This document shows, in pieces, positions 1-11,074 of a DNA stretch of 64,000 bases. The position numbers and the translations under genes were made by a program. Each line of letters opens with the position of its first letter. Positions within the stretch are counted from its first letter, which is position 1. Location of the stretch: the NCBI GenBank assembly GCA_033961575.1, contig CM066737.1, forward strand, positions 100,964,709 through 101,028,708, written 5' to 3'. The stretch comes from Aselliscus stoliczkanus (taxonomy: Eukaryota > Chordata > Mammalia > Chiroptera > Hipposideridae). The notes under the pieces are model-generated. The model searched no databases and was not told the DNA's origin. It worked only from the letters and a program-made list of their open reading frames with translations.

Positions 1-115
1 CTTTGAAATTTGTTGAGACTCGGTGTCCCAGTATATGGCAATTTTGAACAGATGTTCCTTGTATATTTGAAAAAGTATGTGTTTTTTGTTATTGTTGAGG
101 ACTGTTTTGAACCTC
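1..115 (-). mobile_element. Old L1 ORF2 fragment
   Basis: Read on the minus strand, this resembles the part of mammalian L1 ORF2 downstream of the reverse transcriptase core. It is diverged and cut by the window edge. The similarity fades near position 110, before the candidate exon. The assignment rests on remembered L1 sequence, so moderate confidence only. Confidence 0.45.
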
Positions 116-157
116 TCTCCATATTTTACTATTATTTTGTCTCTTCCCTGTTTTCAG

Positions 158-250
158 GTTCCAGCATCATCTCCTGCAATGGGATTCCTTGTGGATCACT
201 CACCCATTTCCAACTCCAAGACCACTGACTGCCTCCTTACTTACATGCAG
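158..250 (+). other. Candidate internal exon (93 bp)
   Basis: Preceded by a pyrimidine-rich tract ending in TTTTCAG (AG at 156-157), with a possible branch-point adenine near 128. Followed by CAG|GTGAGT, a perfect U1-type donor (GT at 251-252). The enclosed 93 bp is a multiple of three and is open in the frame starting at its first base, giving 31 residues that begin VPASSPAMGF and end LLTYMQ. I do not recognise the peptide. It could be a coding exon of a gene extending outside the window, a lncRNA exon, or a chance pairing of splice-like signals. No partner exon could be identified. Confidence 0.3.
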
Positions 251-1135
251 GTGAGTTGTGTGGAATTTGGACAGCCAGTGTCTTTTCTCTAGTTCTCAGC
301 AGGCAATTAGCTGCAGTTGTTCTGCACCAGGGGGAATTACCTTAGTGCTCAGATCTAGAAATGGAGCAATACCATGAGAAACTGCTTCACTTCCACAGAG
401 AGTGTTTCAAATAAATATCCCCTGCCCCAATGAAAACATACAGTTTCTGTCTAGTGGTAGGTGGCAAGTGTCACCAATGGCCGTGGAGTGGGTGGGATTG
501 GGAAACCTGCGCCCCAGGCCCATACATCACTGCCAGGAATGTGAGATAAACTACACATGGCAGCGGCCACGTGGTTATCGCAAGTGCCTCTGGGTGGCTT
601 TTATGTTGAAACCTAAAGATTAGCTGGAGTAAAAAGTGGCTCCTAGCTGTGAATTTCTGGACCTGTAAATAGTGAGAGAAAGAATATGTATGTTTAGGAT
701 TTAAAAATATGTGATCAGGAGAGTGTATACTGCGCCTCAGTTCCTCGCCGTTCTATATGAATCTAACACTAATGCCTACTAAATCGTTAACTCTCTTGAC
801 TCTGACTGCTGTATTGGCAGCTTTACCTCCATATATGTTTTCTACAATCAGAATAATTTAGGATAAAATATTCACAAGTGGTGAGTCAGTACTGAAGATA
901 ATAATTAGACAAGAAAGATAAGGGAGCTAAATAAAGTAAATTGCAAAAGAGCAATGAGCTCCCCAGGGTGATATTAAGGAGACGGAGGCAAAGCCAGTTA
1001 GGGGGCAGGAATGGAGGCTCTTGATGTGCTTGACCATGAAGATCTCAGGTCAGGTCAAATCTCTGTAAATGTCATTGAGGGGACTTGGGAGAGGGGGACA
1101 GGAAAATGGTTCTGGGCAATCAAGGATTTTCCCTC
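251..1135. other. Unassigned sequence
   Basis: No long reading frame and no repeat I can name. If the ERV-L relic to the right is a provirus on the minus strand, its 3' LTR would be expected here, but I cannot delimit one. Confidence 0.4.
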
Positions 1136-1139
1136 TCTG

Positions 1140-2670
1140 GCTGGTGTACAAATTCACTTTTTCCTACATGTTTAGGGAGCAGGTTGTCAAGTGGGTCTCC
1201 CCCTTCCTGAGTGGAAACTTAGAAGAGCGAGATTAATCTGATGTACTACAGCCCCTGTCACTGCAGTTGGACCTAGGGCTGCAAATGGTGCTTGTTATCA
1301 ACCTGTGCCACAGTCCTTTCTAAATCCCCTTCATCCTTGGCTATTCTCTGTGCTGGTCTCAGTGGCTTGACTGGTGATGTGACCCAAACCCTCATTCCTG
1401 GAGTCTATGCCCCGGTAACTATTCCCTTCTCAGACTGAGGTTTGACGCACAAGTTTATTCACAGTTACAGTCAGGCAAGAGACCATGAGGTACTCAAATG
1501 GGTCACCTGAGTTCCCTGATTGTCTGTCTCTCCCTGCCCCTGCTGTATAAAAGCAGCCCTACTCCCTCCTGCTGATCAAGGTCAATTACCCCTGTAAGAT
1601 GGTGACTTCTTGGTTTGCCTGCGGGACCCAGGAACCAGGGCACACAAAGTGTCCAGGTGGCAGCTACAACTTGTTGTACCTTTTGAAGGGGGACTTGGGT
1701 GGCAAGAGTGTGTCCCCTTTGGGTCATCCTAATTGAGCAGAGCCCAACATTGAAGGGTTGCGATGCCCAAAGCCTCCCAGTGAGTCACTGGGAATAATGG
1801 CAAGTGGGATTGCTCCCACTTTCCCTTCTTGGTTCCCAGATCCATGTGGGGTACACAATGCCATGTAGAGGTCTCTGATTCAGTGTGTATGCTGAATCCT
1901 GGAGGATAGCACTCCATCCTCACAGTCTTGCCTCTGAGTTGAGTTGGCACTTCAGTTGTACCTTCAATAGGCAATCCCATTGCTCTATGATGGCCGGTTG
2001 CATGGTGAATGGTCCAATACATAATACAACCAGTGGATCCCATGGTCCTGACCCCTCCCCCATCTCTCATGCTATGAAACAAAGCATCCTGATTAGATGC
2101 TGTTATATGAGATTGTGTCCTTGGGGATCAGTCATTTTTTTTCAGCCCCTGGATAGTGGAGCTGGCTGAGGCTCTGCAGGCGGAAAAGGCAAACCTATAT
2201 CTGGAATAAGTATCTACTTCTGTGAGAATGAACACCTGGATTTTCCAGGATGGAAGGGACCCAAATGAAGTTAACTGCTACCAAGTGTGTCCATCAGTCT
2301 CCTCAAGGAAAAGTACCATATTGGTCTGTGGTGCCAACCGGTTGAGCACCCTGAGGTGGCAGTATAGATCCCTGTTGGGCCCATGTGTGACCTCTACCTC
2401 TGCCAGCATGTTAACTCCATTGTTTTTATCATGTCAATTCTATGGTGGCCAATTCTATGGCGGCCAATGACAAAACCAGTATGACATCAACTGGTCAGGT
2501 CATTTTGTCTACTTGGCTGTTCAGTGCCTCTTGCATGATGGTTGCTTTTTGCTGAGTGTTAACATGAGAACCATGGATCTTCACACTTTGTACCCCCTTT
2601 CATATGTCCATCCACATGCTCACCCAAACACACAAAGGGGCCAAGAAGTATATTCCAATTTATCTGCTCA
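1140..2670 (-). pseudogene. Degenerate ERV-L-type pol relic (integrase and dUTPase parts)
   Basis: An old endogenous retrovirus copy, read on the minus strand. About 2235-2175 encodes an integrase-core-like stretch (VDTYSRY). A little further on, near 2100-2075, an ASNQ stretch sits where the second catalytic Asp is expected, so that residue appears to be Asn. About 1625-1540 encodes a GVID..GLLL motif typical of the dUTPase domain at the end of ERV-L pol. Frames shift and stops interrupt throughout, for example the open blocks 2082-1729 and 1727-1503. No env-like segment is seen, which fits the ERV-L class, and no intact LTR pair is visible. It cannot encode a functional polyprotein. Family assignment is from memory; the exact ends are uncertain. 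Confidence 0.65.
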
Positions 2671-3040
2671 GGAAACAAAGAGCAGGAAATATTTGGAGAA
2701 TAGTAGTAATGACTACCACAGTCAGCATTTGTTGTACTCCATTAGAAGGGTCCCAAAGCATGTTCTTTCTCTAATGTCCTACAGTTTTAGTGAAAGTAAA
2801 TGTTTACTTATAGCTTTCTTTCTTCCTAGAATTCAAGCAATGTTTCCTTAGCACTGGGATAGACACAGTATAGCTGTTGGGTTTTACTCAGAACACTATT
2901 CCCTTATGCTTTGTTACTGGTAAAAGCATGTTATTCCTGGTGTTTTTCATCCTGTTAGGGAGGGATTTTTTTAAAGCAGCTGTTCAGTCCTCATGCAAAT
3001 AGTATGAGTGAGCCCACCCAGCTGGTCAGCCTGTCAAGCC
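2671..3040. other. Unassigned sequence
   Basis: No recognisable gene, RNA or repeat. It may include the eroded left flank of the L2 copy that follows. Confidence 0.4.
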
Positions 3041-3285
3041 CATGCACATCTGAATCCCACCGAGACACAAGTCTGGCCTCCTACCACACTTATATTACTA
3101 TTTATATATTTTTGGCCCTCAGTTGAATCTCTCCTCAACTGCAATATAAGCTTCTTGAGTGCTGAGACTGTGTCTTCTTTCTCTTTATAGCCCCAGTTCC
3201 TAGGATAATATCCTACCCACATAAAATGCTTTGTAATATTTGTCATTGGTGATGAAGTGATTCTACAAAGCAAACAAAATGAGTT
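3041..3285 (+). mobile_element. L2 LINE 3' fragment
   Basis: Contains the typical L2 3'-end phrase in which 'aagcttcttgagtgctgag' is followed by 'actgtgtctt' and a 'ccccagttcctagga' block. Strongly diverged and 5'-truncated, as expected for an ancient L2. Confidence 0.6.
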
Positions 3286-3965
3286 TTATGACAAAGATAG
3301 CCACCCATGCAAATAATGCAAGGCAAACAGTTCTCAAGGATAAACAGGACCCAGACTGCTTCTTACCCGGAACACCCTCTGATCTGATATGTGTGCTCTG
3401 ACCTCTAGCAAATGGAACCTCTTGAGCCCAGTGAGTTGGAGGGCCTGGTTGACATTTTATGTGGCTAATGTTCAGAGGATCGCAGCTCCTGAGGAAGGCT
3501 TTATTGAATCTGAATCCCAGAAAGCAGGACAGCCTTAGCCAAGTCTATGTCAATTAAAAGAGTGTAACCACTTTATTTTATGTGCAAGACCTTAAGCTCC
3601 TCAAGGCAACATTTTCAAGTCGAAAAAGTCAGTCTTCAGGGTCCTCGCTTTCTATTTCTATTTCTTTCCCTATTTTAACTTTCAGCCCCCAACCCAGAAG
3701 CAAAAACAAAATGCCTTCTATTTGGGGAAACCAAGAAATTGTTTTGATATTTTATTTTATGACCCAAACCTATATATTACTGGCTGCCACGACGTTATTT
3801 CTCCCTGCACACTCATCATTCATAGCTACAGGGGTGAAAATATTCCAAAATAGTATGTAATGTCTGTTACACATTTAGATTCATAAATTTTGGTTGTCAA
3901 GACGGTGATTTAATAGAGACTTATAGGTTCATTGTAGAATATTTTTAATGCCTACGTTTTTTTTA

Positions 3966-3968
<3 letters not shown>
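3286..3968. other. Unassigned sequence
   Basis: AT-rich in its right half, with no repeat or gene I can name. Confidence 0.4.
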
Positions 3969-4005
<37 letters not shown>

Positions 4006-4012
4006 TGTGCAT
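3969..4012 (+). repeat. (TG)n microsatellite with CG-containing end
   Basis: About 16 uninterrupted TG units followed by a GCGCGTGTGC variant end. Likely length-polymorphic and capable of Z-DNA. Confidence 0.95.
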
Positions 4013-4315
4013 GCTTGTATGTGTGTTCTTTTTATTTCTTCTTGGAAATATTATTTCTTTGTAATATAGTCCGACTTTATATACTATGGTCAGGATCTAA
4101 CAAATTTTGGCAGTGGGCTTAAAGTAAATTAAGGAAAGAACATTTATTCTCTTAGGTGTCAGAAAGTAAAGCATCTTGATTTCATATCCATAATGTCAAC
4201 AATAAACCCAAAGTGTCAAGTCCTGTGATAGTAGGCATGGAAGTTAAATATGGGATTTCTCATTTTAACATATTAATGCTTTGGGACTATAAATCATAGG
4301 CATCGCATTAGCCCT
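4013..4315. other. Unassigned AT-rich sequence
   Basis: Nothing recognisable between the microsatellite and the LTR-like block. Confidence 0.4.
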
Positions 4316-4740
4316 CTGAGAATTCAGGTTGTTAAAAAACAAAACTCATCTGAGTTAACTTTAAATATCTGATTGGCTTTATTCAACGATTCATGAATTG
4401 GGCGACATCCAACCTAGCAGACAGAAAGGAGCTCTGAGGAGCTGCACAAAATGAAAGACGTTTACAGGCGGAAGGGAGCAGGAACAAGGACGTTATGCTA
4501 GGCAAAAAGCAGATTGGGTGGGGCAAGATCACTTTGTTTAGGGGATGGCAGAGGTCTATCAGGCAGATGACCTCACTAGTGTTAACCAAGTAATTCCTGA
4601 TTGACTGGCATAAGATTCCATTTCTGGGAGAGCCAAAACTGTCATTAACTTAGGTCTCAGTTCAGTGATGTGGGGCTTAGCATAAGTGACTCCATTTTGG
4701 ACCTGTTGTCTTATTTTTAACATGGCTGTGCCAGTCTGAA
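4316..4740 (-). mobile_element. Solo LTR, probably ERV1-type
   Basis: On the minus strand the order is LTR-like. A pyrimidine-rich block is followed by a weak TATA-like element, then an AATAAA signal (complement of 4378-4383) in a 'gaataaagccaatcag' context that I associate with MER4-like ERV1 LTRs. Runs of stops and no internal retroviral sequence next to it suggest a solo LTR. Subfamily not determined. Confidence 0.5.
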
Positions 4741-5030
4741 TTATTTTGAGTATATTTTTAGTCTAATTTGAAATTTTTATCTTTAATGCTTTTTAAAATG
4801 TAGTTTCTTTCTCTTTCTCTCCCATTTACTTGCTCTTGTCCTCATTGCTTTCATTCTCACTCTGGCTGTTTATAGTTTGATGTTACTGATATCCACTAAT
4901 TTCCTCACTGGTTTTGGCAGGAATTTCTTTGCAAAGAAATCTAGTCACTCCTCTTGGCTATAAATTGACCTTGGCCCAGTATGATTATCTTGCAGGGGAA
5001 CTAAGGTGTTCCTCGGGTGTTATTAAAAAC
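4741..5030. other. Unassigned sequence
   Basis: Pyrimidine-rich in part (around 4805-4860). No repeat identified. Confidence 0.35.
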
Positions 5031-5040
5031 AGGTTGTCTC

Positions 5041-5144
5041 GGGCCGGCTGAGTGGCGTGGTGGTTAAGTACTGGCTTAGGAAGCCAGCAGCCCTGGTTTG
5101 GGTCCCACATATAAGGGCCAGTGACACTGCCCTCAAAAAAAAAT
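5041..5144 (+). mobile_element. Group A SINE (short, A-tailed, tRNA head)
   Basis: Starts GGGCCGGCTGAGTGGCGTGG and ends in a short A-tail after ACTGCCCTC. The head carries an A-box-like element and a B-box-like GGTTTGGGTCC, the internal promoter of RNA polymerase III. Flanked by the 10-bp direct repeat AGGTTGTCTC (5031-5040 and 5145-5154), which defines the insertion precisely. Confidence 0.92.
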
Positions 5145-5154
5145 AGGTTGTCTC

Positions 5155-5621
5155 TACCTGTTTTTAGAACCATTATAACACTTATAAGCTTCTGAAATTA
5201 AAGTTCAAATTTTTCATCCTCATGTAGAATGAAAGTCAGGATATAAACTGTAAGATATTTTTTAAGTAATTTAAATAATTCCTGGAAATTTAAGTTGTAA
5301 ATGCCTTTGGTACATTCTTTTGAAAGTTGCAGCAGGAATGAGTTATTAGTAATGAACAGCTGACATTTCTGTGCAATGGAAAAGGCAATGGTGATTTTAC
5401 TACTTTGTGCTTAGTAATTCACCTTCAGGAACTGGGCCATTCTTACCCTCTGAGACTCGGGAAAAGGAAGGAAATCAGCCAAGAATGCCACTAGAAATGG
5501 TACTGTCCATGTGTCATCCCGTTGACTGTCATCTCAGATTTTGGAAAACACCACCAATGCAAGACAAGCAATCAGAATATTATAGAATAATATATGGTTG
5601 GAGCAGAGAGGAACCAGAGAG
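5155..5621. other. Unassigned sequence
   Basis: No repeat or gene recognised. An open frame of about 76 codons near 5407-5637 has no features supporting expression. Confidence 0.4.
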
Positions 5622-5950
5622 CAGTACTGTCCAATGAAAGTATAATGTGAGCCACATGAGTAATTTAAAGTTTACTGGTTTCTTTTCACATCAAAAAAAT
5701 AAATAAAATGGAACAGGTGAATCTCATTGTAACAACATATTTAATTTAACATCATATATCCAAGATAGTCTCATTTCAACATGTGATCAGTATAAAAAAT
5801 ATTAATGAGATATTGTATATTCTTTTTTGGCACTAAATTTTCAAAATGTGGTATGTATTGTACACTTCCAGCATATCTCAGTTGGACTTGCCACATTTTA
5901 AGTATTTAGTAGCCCCATGTGGTAAGTGACTACCACAGCGGACAGAGCAG
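5622..5950 (+). mobile_element. Ancient non-autonomous DNA transposon (hAT-like MER)
   Basis: Begins CAGTACTGTCCAATG and ends in a mutated inverse of it (GCGGACAGAGCAG). The interior is AT-rich and contains 'tttcaacatgtgatcagtat'. Another copy of the same family is split across 60348-61690. Family name not recalled with certainty. Confidence 0.5.
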
Positions 5951-6495
5951 AGATGGAGACTATCTCCTCTAAGAACCTCTCAGTGACAAATATGGACTCA
6001 GGAACCAGCGAGGTTGAGATACTTGCTGCACTCAAACTTCTATGTCAGAAAACATGACTCAAAACCAGAGCTAATTGCCGCTCAAGGCCACTTTCTGCTA
6101 CTTCAAGAGGGTGTTTTGGCCTGAAATTGTATTGACTGGCTCCCCCAAGTCTCTGTTTTGCCTCTGCAGTTTTCCTTAAGAAAAAAAATCTTACAACAGG
6201 AATAAGAAGAGCAAAGATAGAGCCTTATGTGAGACCTCAGCAGTGATCTCATACAGGGCCCTCACCTGCTTGAGAAGGAAGTGAAGAGATAGTAAACAAT
6301 ATCTGCTTCTAATGAGTTAAAAATCTCTCAGCCTGTGCGAATTATATCTGGGGTCATTGAAAGAACATGCAGATGAGATGACAAAACAGCTATTGGTTAC
6401 TAGGAAAATGATGGACAAAGGAAGAAATGCTAGAGGATTGGCATAGATCCAGATTTTCCAACTGGAAAAGGCAAATAGTACTAGTTGCTGACAAG
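5951..6495. other. Unassigned sequence
   Basis: No recognisable gene or repeat. Confidence 0.4.
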
Positions 6496-6731
6496 TACAT
6501 AGCACTTACTAGGTGCCAGACACTAGTTCTGAGGCCTTTTACATATGTTGATTCATCAAGTTCTCACAACAGCCTAATGAGATAGGTACTAATATTACCT
6601 TCATTTTTCAGATGAGGACACTGAGACACAGAGAGGTTATGTAATCTGCCCAAGATATATTGCTAGTAGATGACAGAGCCAGGATTTGAGCTGGGAGATC
6701 TGGCTCTAGAGTCTAATTCTTTAATGTCTTT
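6496..6731 (-). mobile_element. MIR SINE, nearly complete
   Basis: Antisense MIR. 'acttactaggtgccagacac', 'cagatgaggacactgagaca' and 'gacagagccaggatttgag' appear in the expected reverse order, ending at the tRNA-like head near 6730. One of the best-preserved MIR copies here. Confidence 0.88.
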
Positions 6732-6789
6732 TTACTATGCTGCTCACAGATTAAAGATTTTTACTATGCTGCTCACAGATTAAAGATTT
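6732..6789 (+). repeat. Perfect 29-bp tandem duplication
   Basis: The unit at 6732-6760, starting TTACTATGCTGCTCACAG, is repeated exactly at 6761-6789. It abuts the head end of the MIR. The absence of any difference between units suggests a recent slippage or duplication event, or an assembly artefact. Confidence 0.95.
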
Positions 6790-6860
6790 CAGTATCTGTC
6801 TAGTTCCCTGCCCTCTTATGCTCCCTCTCCCTGTGGCTTGGAATCATTTGGGATCCACTT

Positions 6861-6876
6861 GAAAGTTCAGCCTGAG
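6861..6876 (+). repeat. Left target-site duplication of the L1
   Basis: The 16-bp GAAAGTTCAGCCTGAG here is repeated exactly at 11059-11074. The pre-insertion site reads CACTT|GAAAG, consistent with L1 endonuclease nicking the other strand at a TTTC/AA-like site. Confidence 0.95.
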
Positions 6877-9800
6877 AAAGTAAAGGGATGGAGTAAAATA
6901 TTTCATGCAAATGGTACTGAGAAAAAAGCTGGAGTAGCGATACTTATATCAGATAAAATGGACTTTAAATTGAAGAATATAACAAAGGACAAAGAAGGAC
7001 ACTTCATAGTAATGAAGGGATCGATCCAACAAGAGGACATAACTCTAGTAAACATCTATGCACCTAACATAGGAGCCCCTAAATATATAAAACAGATATT
7101 GTCAGACATAAAGACAGAGATCAACAGTAACACTATCATAGTAGGGGACTTCAACACCCCGCTGTCACTAATGGACAGATCCTCCAGACAGAAAATCAAT
7201 GTGGAAACAGCGACCTTAAATGACACATTAGACCAGCTGGATTTAACAGACATTTTCAGAGCATTTCATCCCAAAGCTACAGAATATACGTTCTTTTCAA
7301 GTGCACATGGAACATTTTCTAAGATAGACCACATGTTAGGCCACAAAACAAGTCTCAATAAATTTAAGAAGATTGAAATCATTTCAACTGTATTCTCTGA
7401 CCACAATGCTATGAAACTAGAAATCAATTATAAGAAGAAATCCGGGAAGCTGACAAATAAATGGAGGCTAAACAATATGCTATTAAATAGTGAGTGGGTC
7501 ACAAATGAGATCAAGGAGGAAATCAAAAGATACCTCGAGACAAACGAAAATGAAAACACCACGACCCAAAATCTCTGGGATGCTGCGAAAGCAGTCCTAA
7601 GAGGGAAGTTTATAGCAGTGCAGGCCTACCTAAAGAAGGAAGAAAAATCTCAAATCAACAGGTTATCCTTACACCTAAGGGAACTGGAAAAAGAACAGCA
7701 AAAAGAGGCCCAAGGGGAGTACAAGAAAGGAGATAATAAAGACCAGAGCAGAAATAAACAATATAGAGAACAGAAAAACAATTCAAAGATCAATGAAACC
7801 AAGAGCTGGTTTCTTGAGAAGATAAACAAAATTGACAAACCTCTAGCCAGGCTCATCAAAAAAAAGAGAGAGGACTCAAATTAGCAAAATCAGGAATGAA
7901 AGAGGGGAAATGACTACAGACATCACAGAAATACAAAAAATTCTAAGAAATTACTATGAGCAACTATATGCCAACAAATTTGACAATCTGGATGAAATGG
8001 ATAACTTTCTAGAAGCATATAACCTTCCAAAGCTAACGCAAGAAGAAACAGAAAATCTAAATACCCTGATTACTACCAAGGAAATTGAATCAGTAATTGA
8101 CAAGCTCCCAAAAAACAAAAGCCCTGGACCAGACGGCTTCACAAGTGAATTTTATCAAACATTCAAAAAGAACTATCACCTATTCTTCTCAAACTATTCC
8201 AAAAAATCCAGAAGGAGGGAAGGCTCCCAAACTCTTTTTATGAAGCCTCTATCACCCTGATTCCAAAACCAGATAAAGACATCACAAAAAAGGAAAACTA
8301 CAGGCCAATCTCCCTGATGAATATAGATGCAAAAATTCTCAATAAAATATTAGCAAACAGAATTCAGCAATATATTAAGAAGATCATACATCATGATCAA
8401 GTGGGATTCATCCCTAGTGCGCAAGGCTGGTTCAATATCCGTAAATCAATTAATGTGATACACCACATCAACAAAATGAAGGATAAAGATCACATGGTCA
8501 TTTCAATAGATGCAGAAAAAGCATTTGACAAAATCCAACAGCCATTTATGTTAAAAACCCTTAGCAAAGTGGGAATACAGGGATCATATCTCAACATAAT
8601 AAAAGCCATATATGATAAACCTACAGCTAACATCATACTCAATGGGGGAAAAGCTAAAACCATTCCCCTTAAGATCAGGAACAAGACAAGGCTGTCCACT
8701 TTCTCCTCTTTTATTCAACATAGTGCTGGAAGTTCTAGCCACAGCAATCAGACAACAAAAAGAAATAAAAGGCATCCAAATTGGCAAGGAAGAAGTAAAA
8801 TTGTCATTATATGCAGATGACATGATACTGTATATAGAGAACCCCAAAGACTCCATCAAAAAACTATTGGAACTGATAGACGAATTCAGTAAAGTAGCAG
8901 GATATAAAATCAATGTTCAGAAATCGGTGGCATTTGCATATACCAATAATAAACTAATGGAAAGAGAAATTAAGAAAACTGTCCCATTTACAATTGCGTC
9001 AAGAACTATAAAATACCTAGGAATAAATTTAACCAAAGAAGTGAAAGATCTGTACTCAGAAAATTATAAGACACTGAAGAAAGAAATCATAGAAGATACA
9101 AATAAATGGAAACACCTACCATGCTCATGGATAGGAAGAATTAATATAGTTAAAATGTCCATACTGCCTAAAGCAATATATAGATTCAATGCAATTCCTA
9201 TCAAACTACCAAGGGCATTTTTCACAGAAATAGAAAATATAATCCTAAAGTTTATATGGAATCATAAAAGACCCAGAATAGCCTCGGCAATTCTGAGGAA
9301 TAAAAACAAAGTTTGGGGGATCACGCTACCAGACATCAAAACCTACTACAAGGCCACAGTAATCAAGACAGTTTGGTATTGGCATAAAAACAGGCACATC
9401 GATCAGTGGAACAGAACAGAGAGCCCAGAAATAAATCCAAGCATTTACGGACAGTTAATCTATGACAAGGGAAGCAAGAATTTACACTGGAGTAAAGATA
9501 GTCTATTCAATAAATGGTGCTGGGAAAATTGGACTGACACATGCAAAAAAATGAAACTGGATCATCTCCTTACGCCTTATACAAGAACAAATTCAAAATG
9601 GATTAAAGACTTAAATGTAAGACCTGAAACCATAAAAATCCTAAATGAAAATATAGGGAGTACATTTGCAGACATTACCCGGAGCAATATTTTTACTGAT
9701 ACATCCCTACGGGCAAGGGAAGTAAAAGAAAAAATGAACATATGGGATTATATCAGACTTAAAATTTTTTCACAACAAAGGAAACCATTAAGAAAACAAA

Positions 9801-10537
9801 AAGGAAGCCTACTGAATGGGAGAATATATTTGCCAACGATATATCTGATAAGGGGTTAATATCCAAAATTTATAAAACACTCATGAAACTCAACACCAAA
9901 AAAACAAACAACCCAATTAAAAAATGGGCAGAAGATATGAAGAGACATTTCTCTAAAGAGGACATACAGATGGCCAACAGGCATATGAAAAAAGTTCAAC
10001 CTCACTGGTCATTAGGGAAATGCAAATAAAAACCACCATGAGATACCACCTCACTCCAGTCAGAATGGCTATCATCAACAAATCAACAAACAACAAGTGC
10101 TGGCGGGGCTGTGGGGAAAAGGGGACCCTGCTGCACTGTTGGTGGGACTGCAGATTGGTGCAGCCACTATGGAAGTCAGTATGGAGGTATCTCAAAGAAC
10201 TGGAAATAGAGCTACCGTTTGACCCAGCAATTCCACTCCTAGGTATTTATCCTGAAAAAACCAAGACACTTATTCAAAAAAGTTATGCACCCCGATGTTC
10301 ATAGCAGCACAATTTACAATAGCTAAGACTTGGAAACAACCAAAATGCCCGTCAGTAGATGACTGGATTAAGAAACTGTGGTATATTTATACAATGGAGT
10401 ATTACTCCGCTATAAAGAAGAATGAAATCGTGCCATTTGCAATGATATGGATGGACCTAGAGACTATAATGTTGAGTGAAATAAGTCAGTCAGAGAAGGA
10501 CAAATACCATATGATCTCACTTATATGTGGAATATGA
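6877..10537 (+). pseudogene. L1 ORF2 (endonuclease/reverse transcriptase), truncated and frameshifted
   Basis: Domains in order: the C-terminal two thirds of the APE-like endonuclease, with VGDFN at 7141-7155 and SDHN at 7396-7407; a linker; reverse transcriptase with SPGPDGF near 8121-8141 and the catalytic YADD at 8810-8821; then a C-terminal Cys-rich segment ([17 protein letters not shown]) near 10098-10151. Family ORF2 is about 1275 residues; the N-terminal part of the endonuclease is absent here. Reading frame changes at least six times (about 7880, 8180, 8690, 9805, 9990 and 10285). Between the shifts there are almost no internal stops: single open blocks run 6877-7884 and to 9859. The damage is therefore mainly small indels, which could be real or sequence error. 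Confidence 0.95.
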
Positions 10538-10922
10538 AAAACTGTATGAATGAGCAAAGTAAACAGAAACTGTCTCATAGATATAGAGGAAAAATCAGGG
10601 TTAATATGGAGAGGAATGGGGATGAGGGAGAAGGGGAAGGGTTTAGACAGCAAAAATAGGCAACTACAATATTGCTACTGGGATAGGAAAAACAGTTTGG
10701 GGAATATAATTAATAATGTTGTAAATATTATGTGGAATGTCAGATGATCATAGGTCTTGTTAGGGAGACCATTTCATGGATGGAGTAGAGGTTTGATCAC
10801 TGCACTGTATTACTAAAGTGGAGGTGGTATACCTACTGTAATTGAATATATATAGATAGTCACGGGATGTGGATTATACTGTGGAAGAGAGTCAGAGGAA
10901 GAGTGATGGATATATATGATAT

Positions 10923-10957
10923 GGGGGTGTGTGGGGGGGTGTATTGGGGGTGGGGGG
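10923..10957 (+). repeat. G-run cluster in the L1 3' UTR
   Basis: Four runs of 5, 7, 5 and 6 guanines (10923-10927, 10933-10939, 10946-10950, 10952-10957) with short loops fit an intramolecular G-quadruplex. Mammalian L1 3' UTRs commonly hold such a tract. Confidence 0.85.
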
Positions 10958-11058
10958 TTTGTCACTTTGAGGGGTAAAATGTATAACTATTGCACTGTGT
11001 TGTACACCTGAAACTAATTAAAAATAAAATAAAATTAAAAAAAAAAAAAAAAAAAAAA

Positions 11059-11074
11059 GAAAGTTCAGCCTGAG
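11059..11074 (+). repeat. Right target-site duplication of the L1
   Basis: Exact copy of 6861-6876, directly after the A-tail. Confidence 0.95.

Larger units (their letters stand above)
6877..11058 (+). mobile_element. 5'-truncated LINE-1, about 4.2 kb
   Basis: Contains most of ORF2, a 3' UTR of about 0.5 kb with a G-rich tract, the terminal phrase 'ttgtacacctgaaactaatt' and a long A-tail (11038-11058). It is bounded by perfect 16-bp duplications. The 5' UTR, ORF1 and the start of ORF2 are missing, so reverse transcription stopped early; the left junction lies inside the endonuclease domain. The 3' terminus is of the type shared by bats, carnivores and hoofed mammals. The copy is dead (see the ORF2 entry) but is clearly younger than the L1M pieces elsewhere in the window. 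Confidence 0.97.

Noticed and set aside
6861..11074. CRISPR-like or phage-like direct repeats
   Set aside because: The distant 16-bp repeat is explained by L1 target-site duplication; no spaced repeat array exists anywhere in the window.
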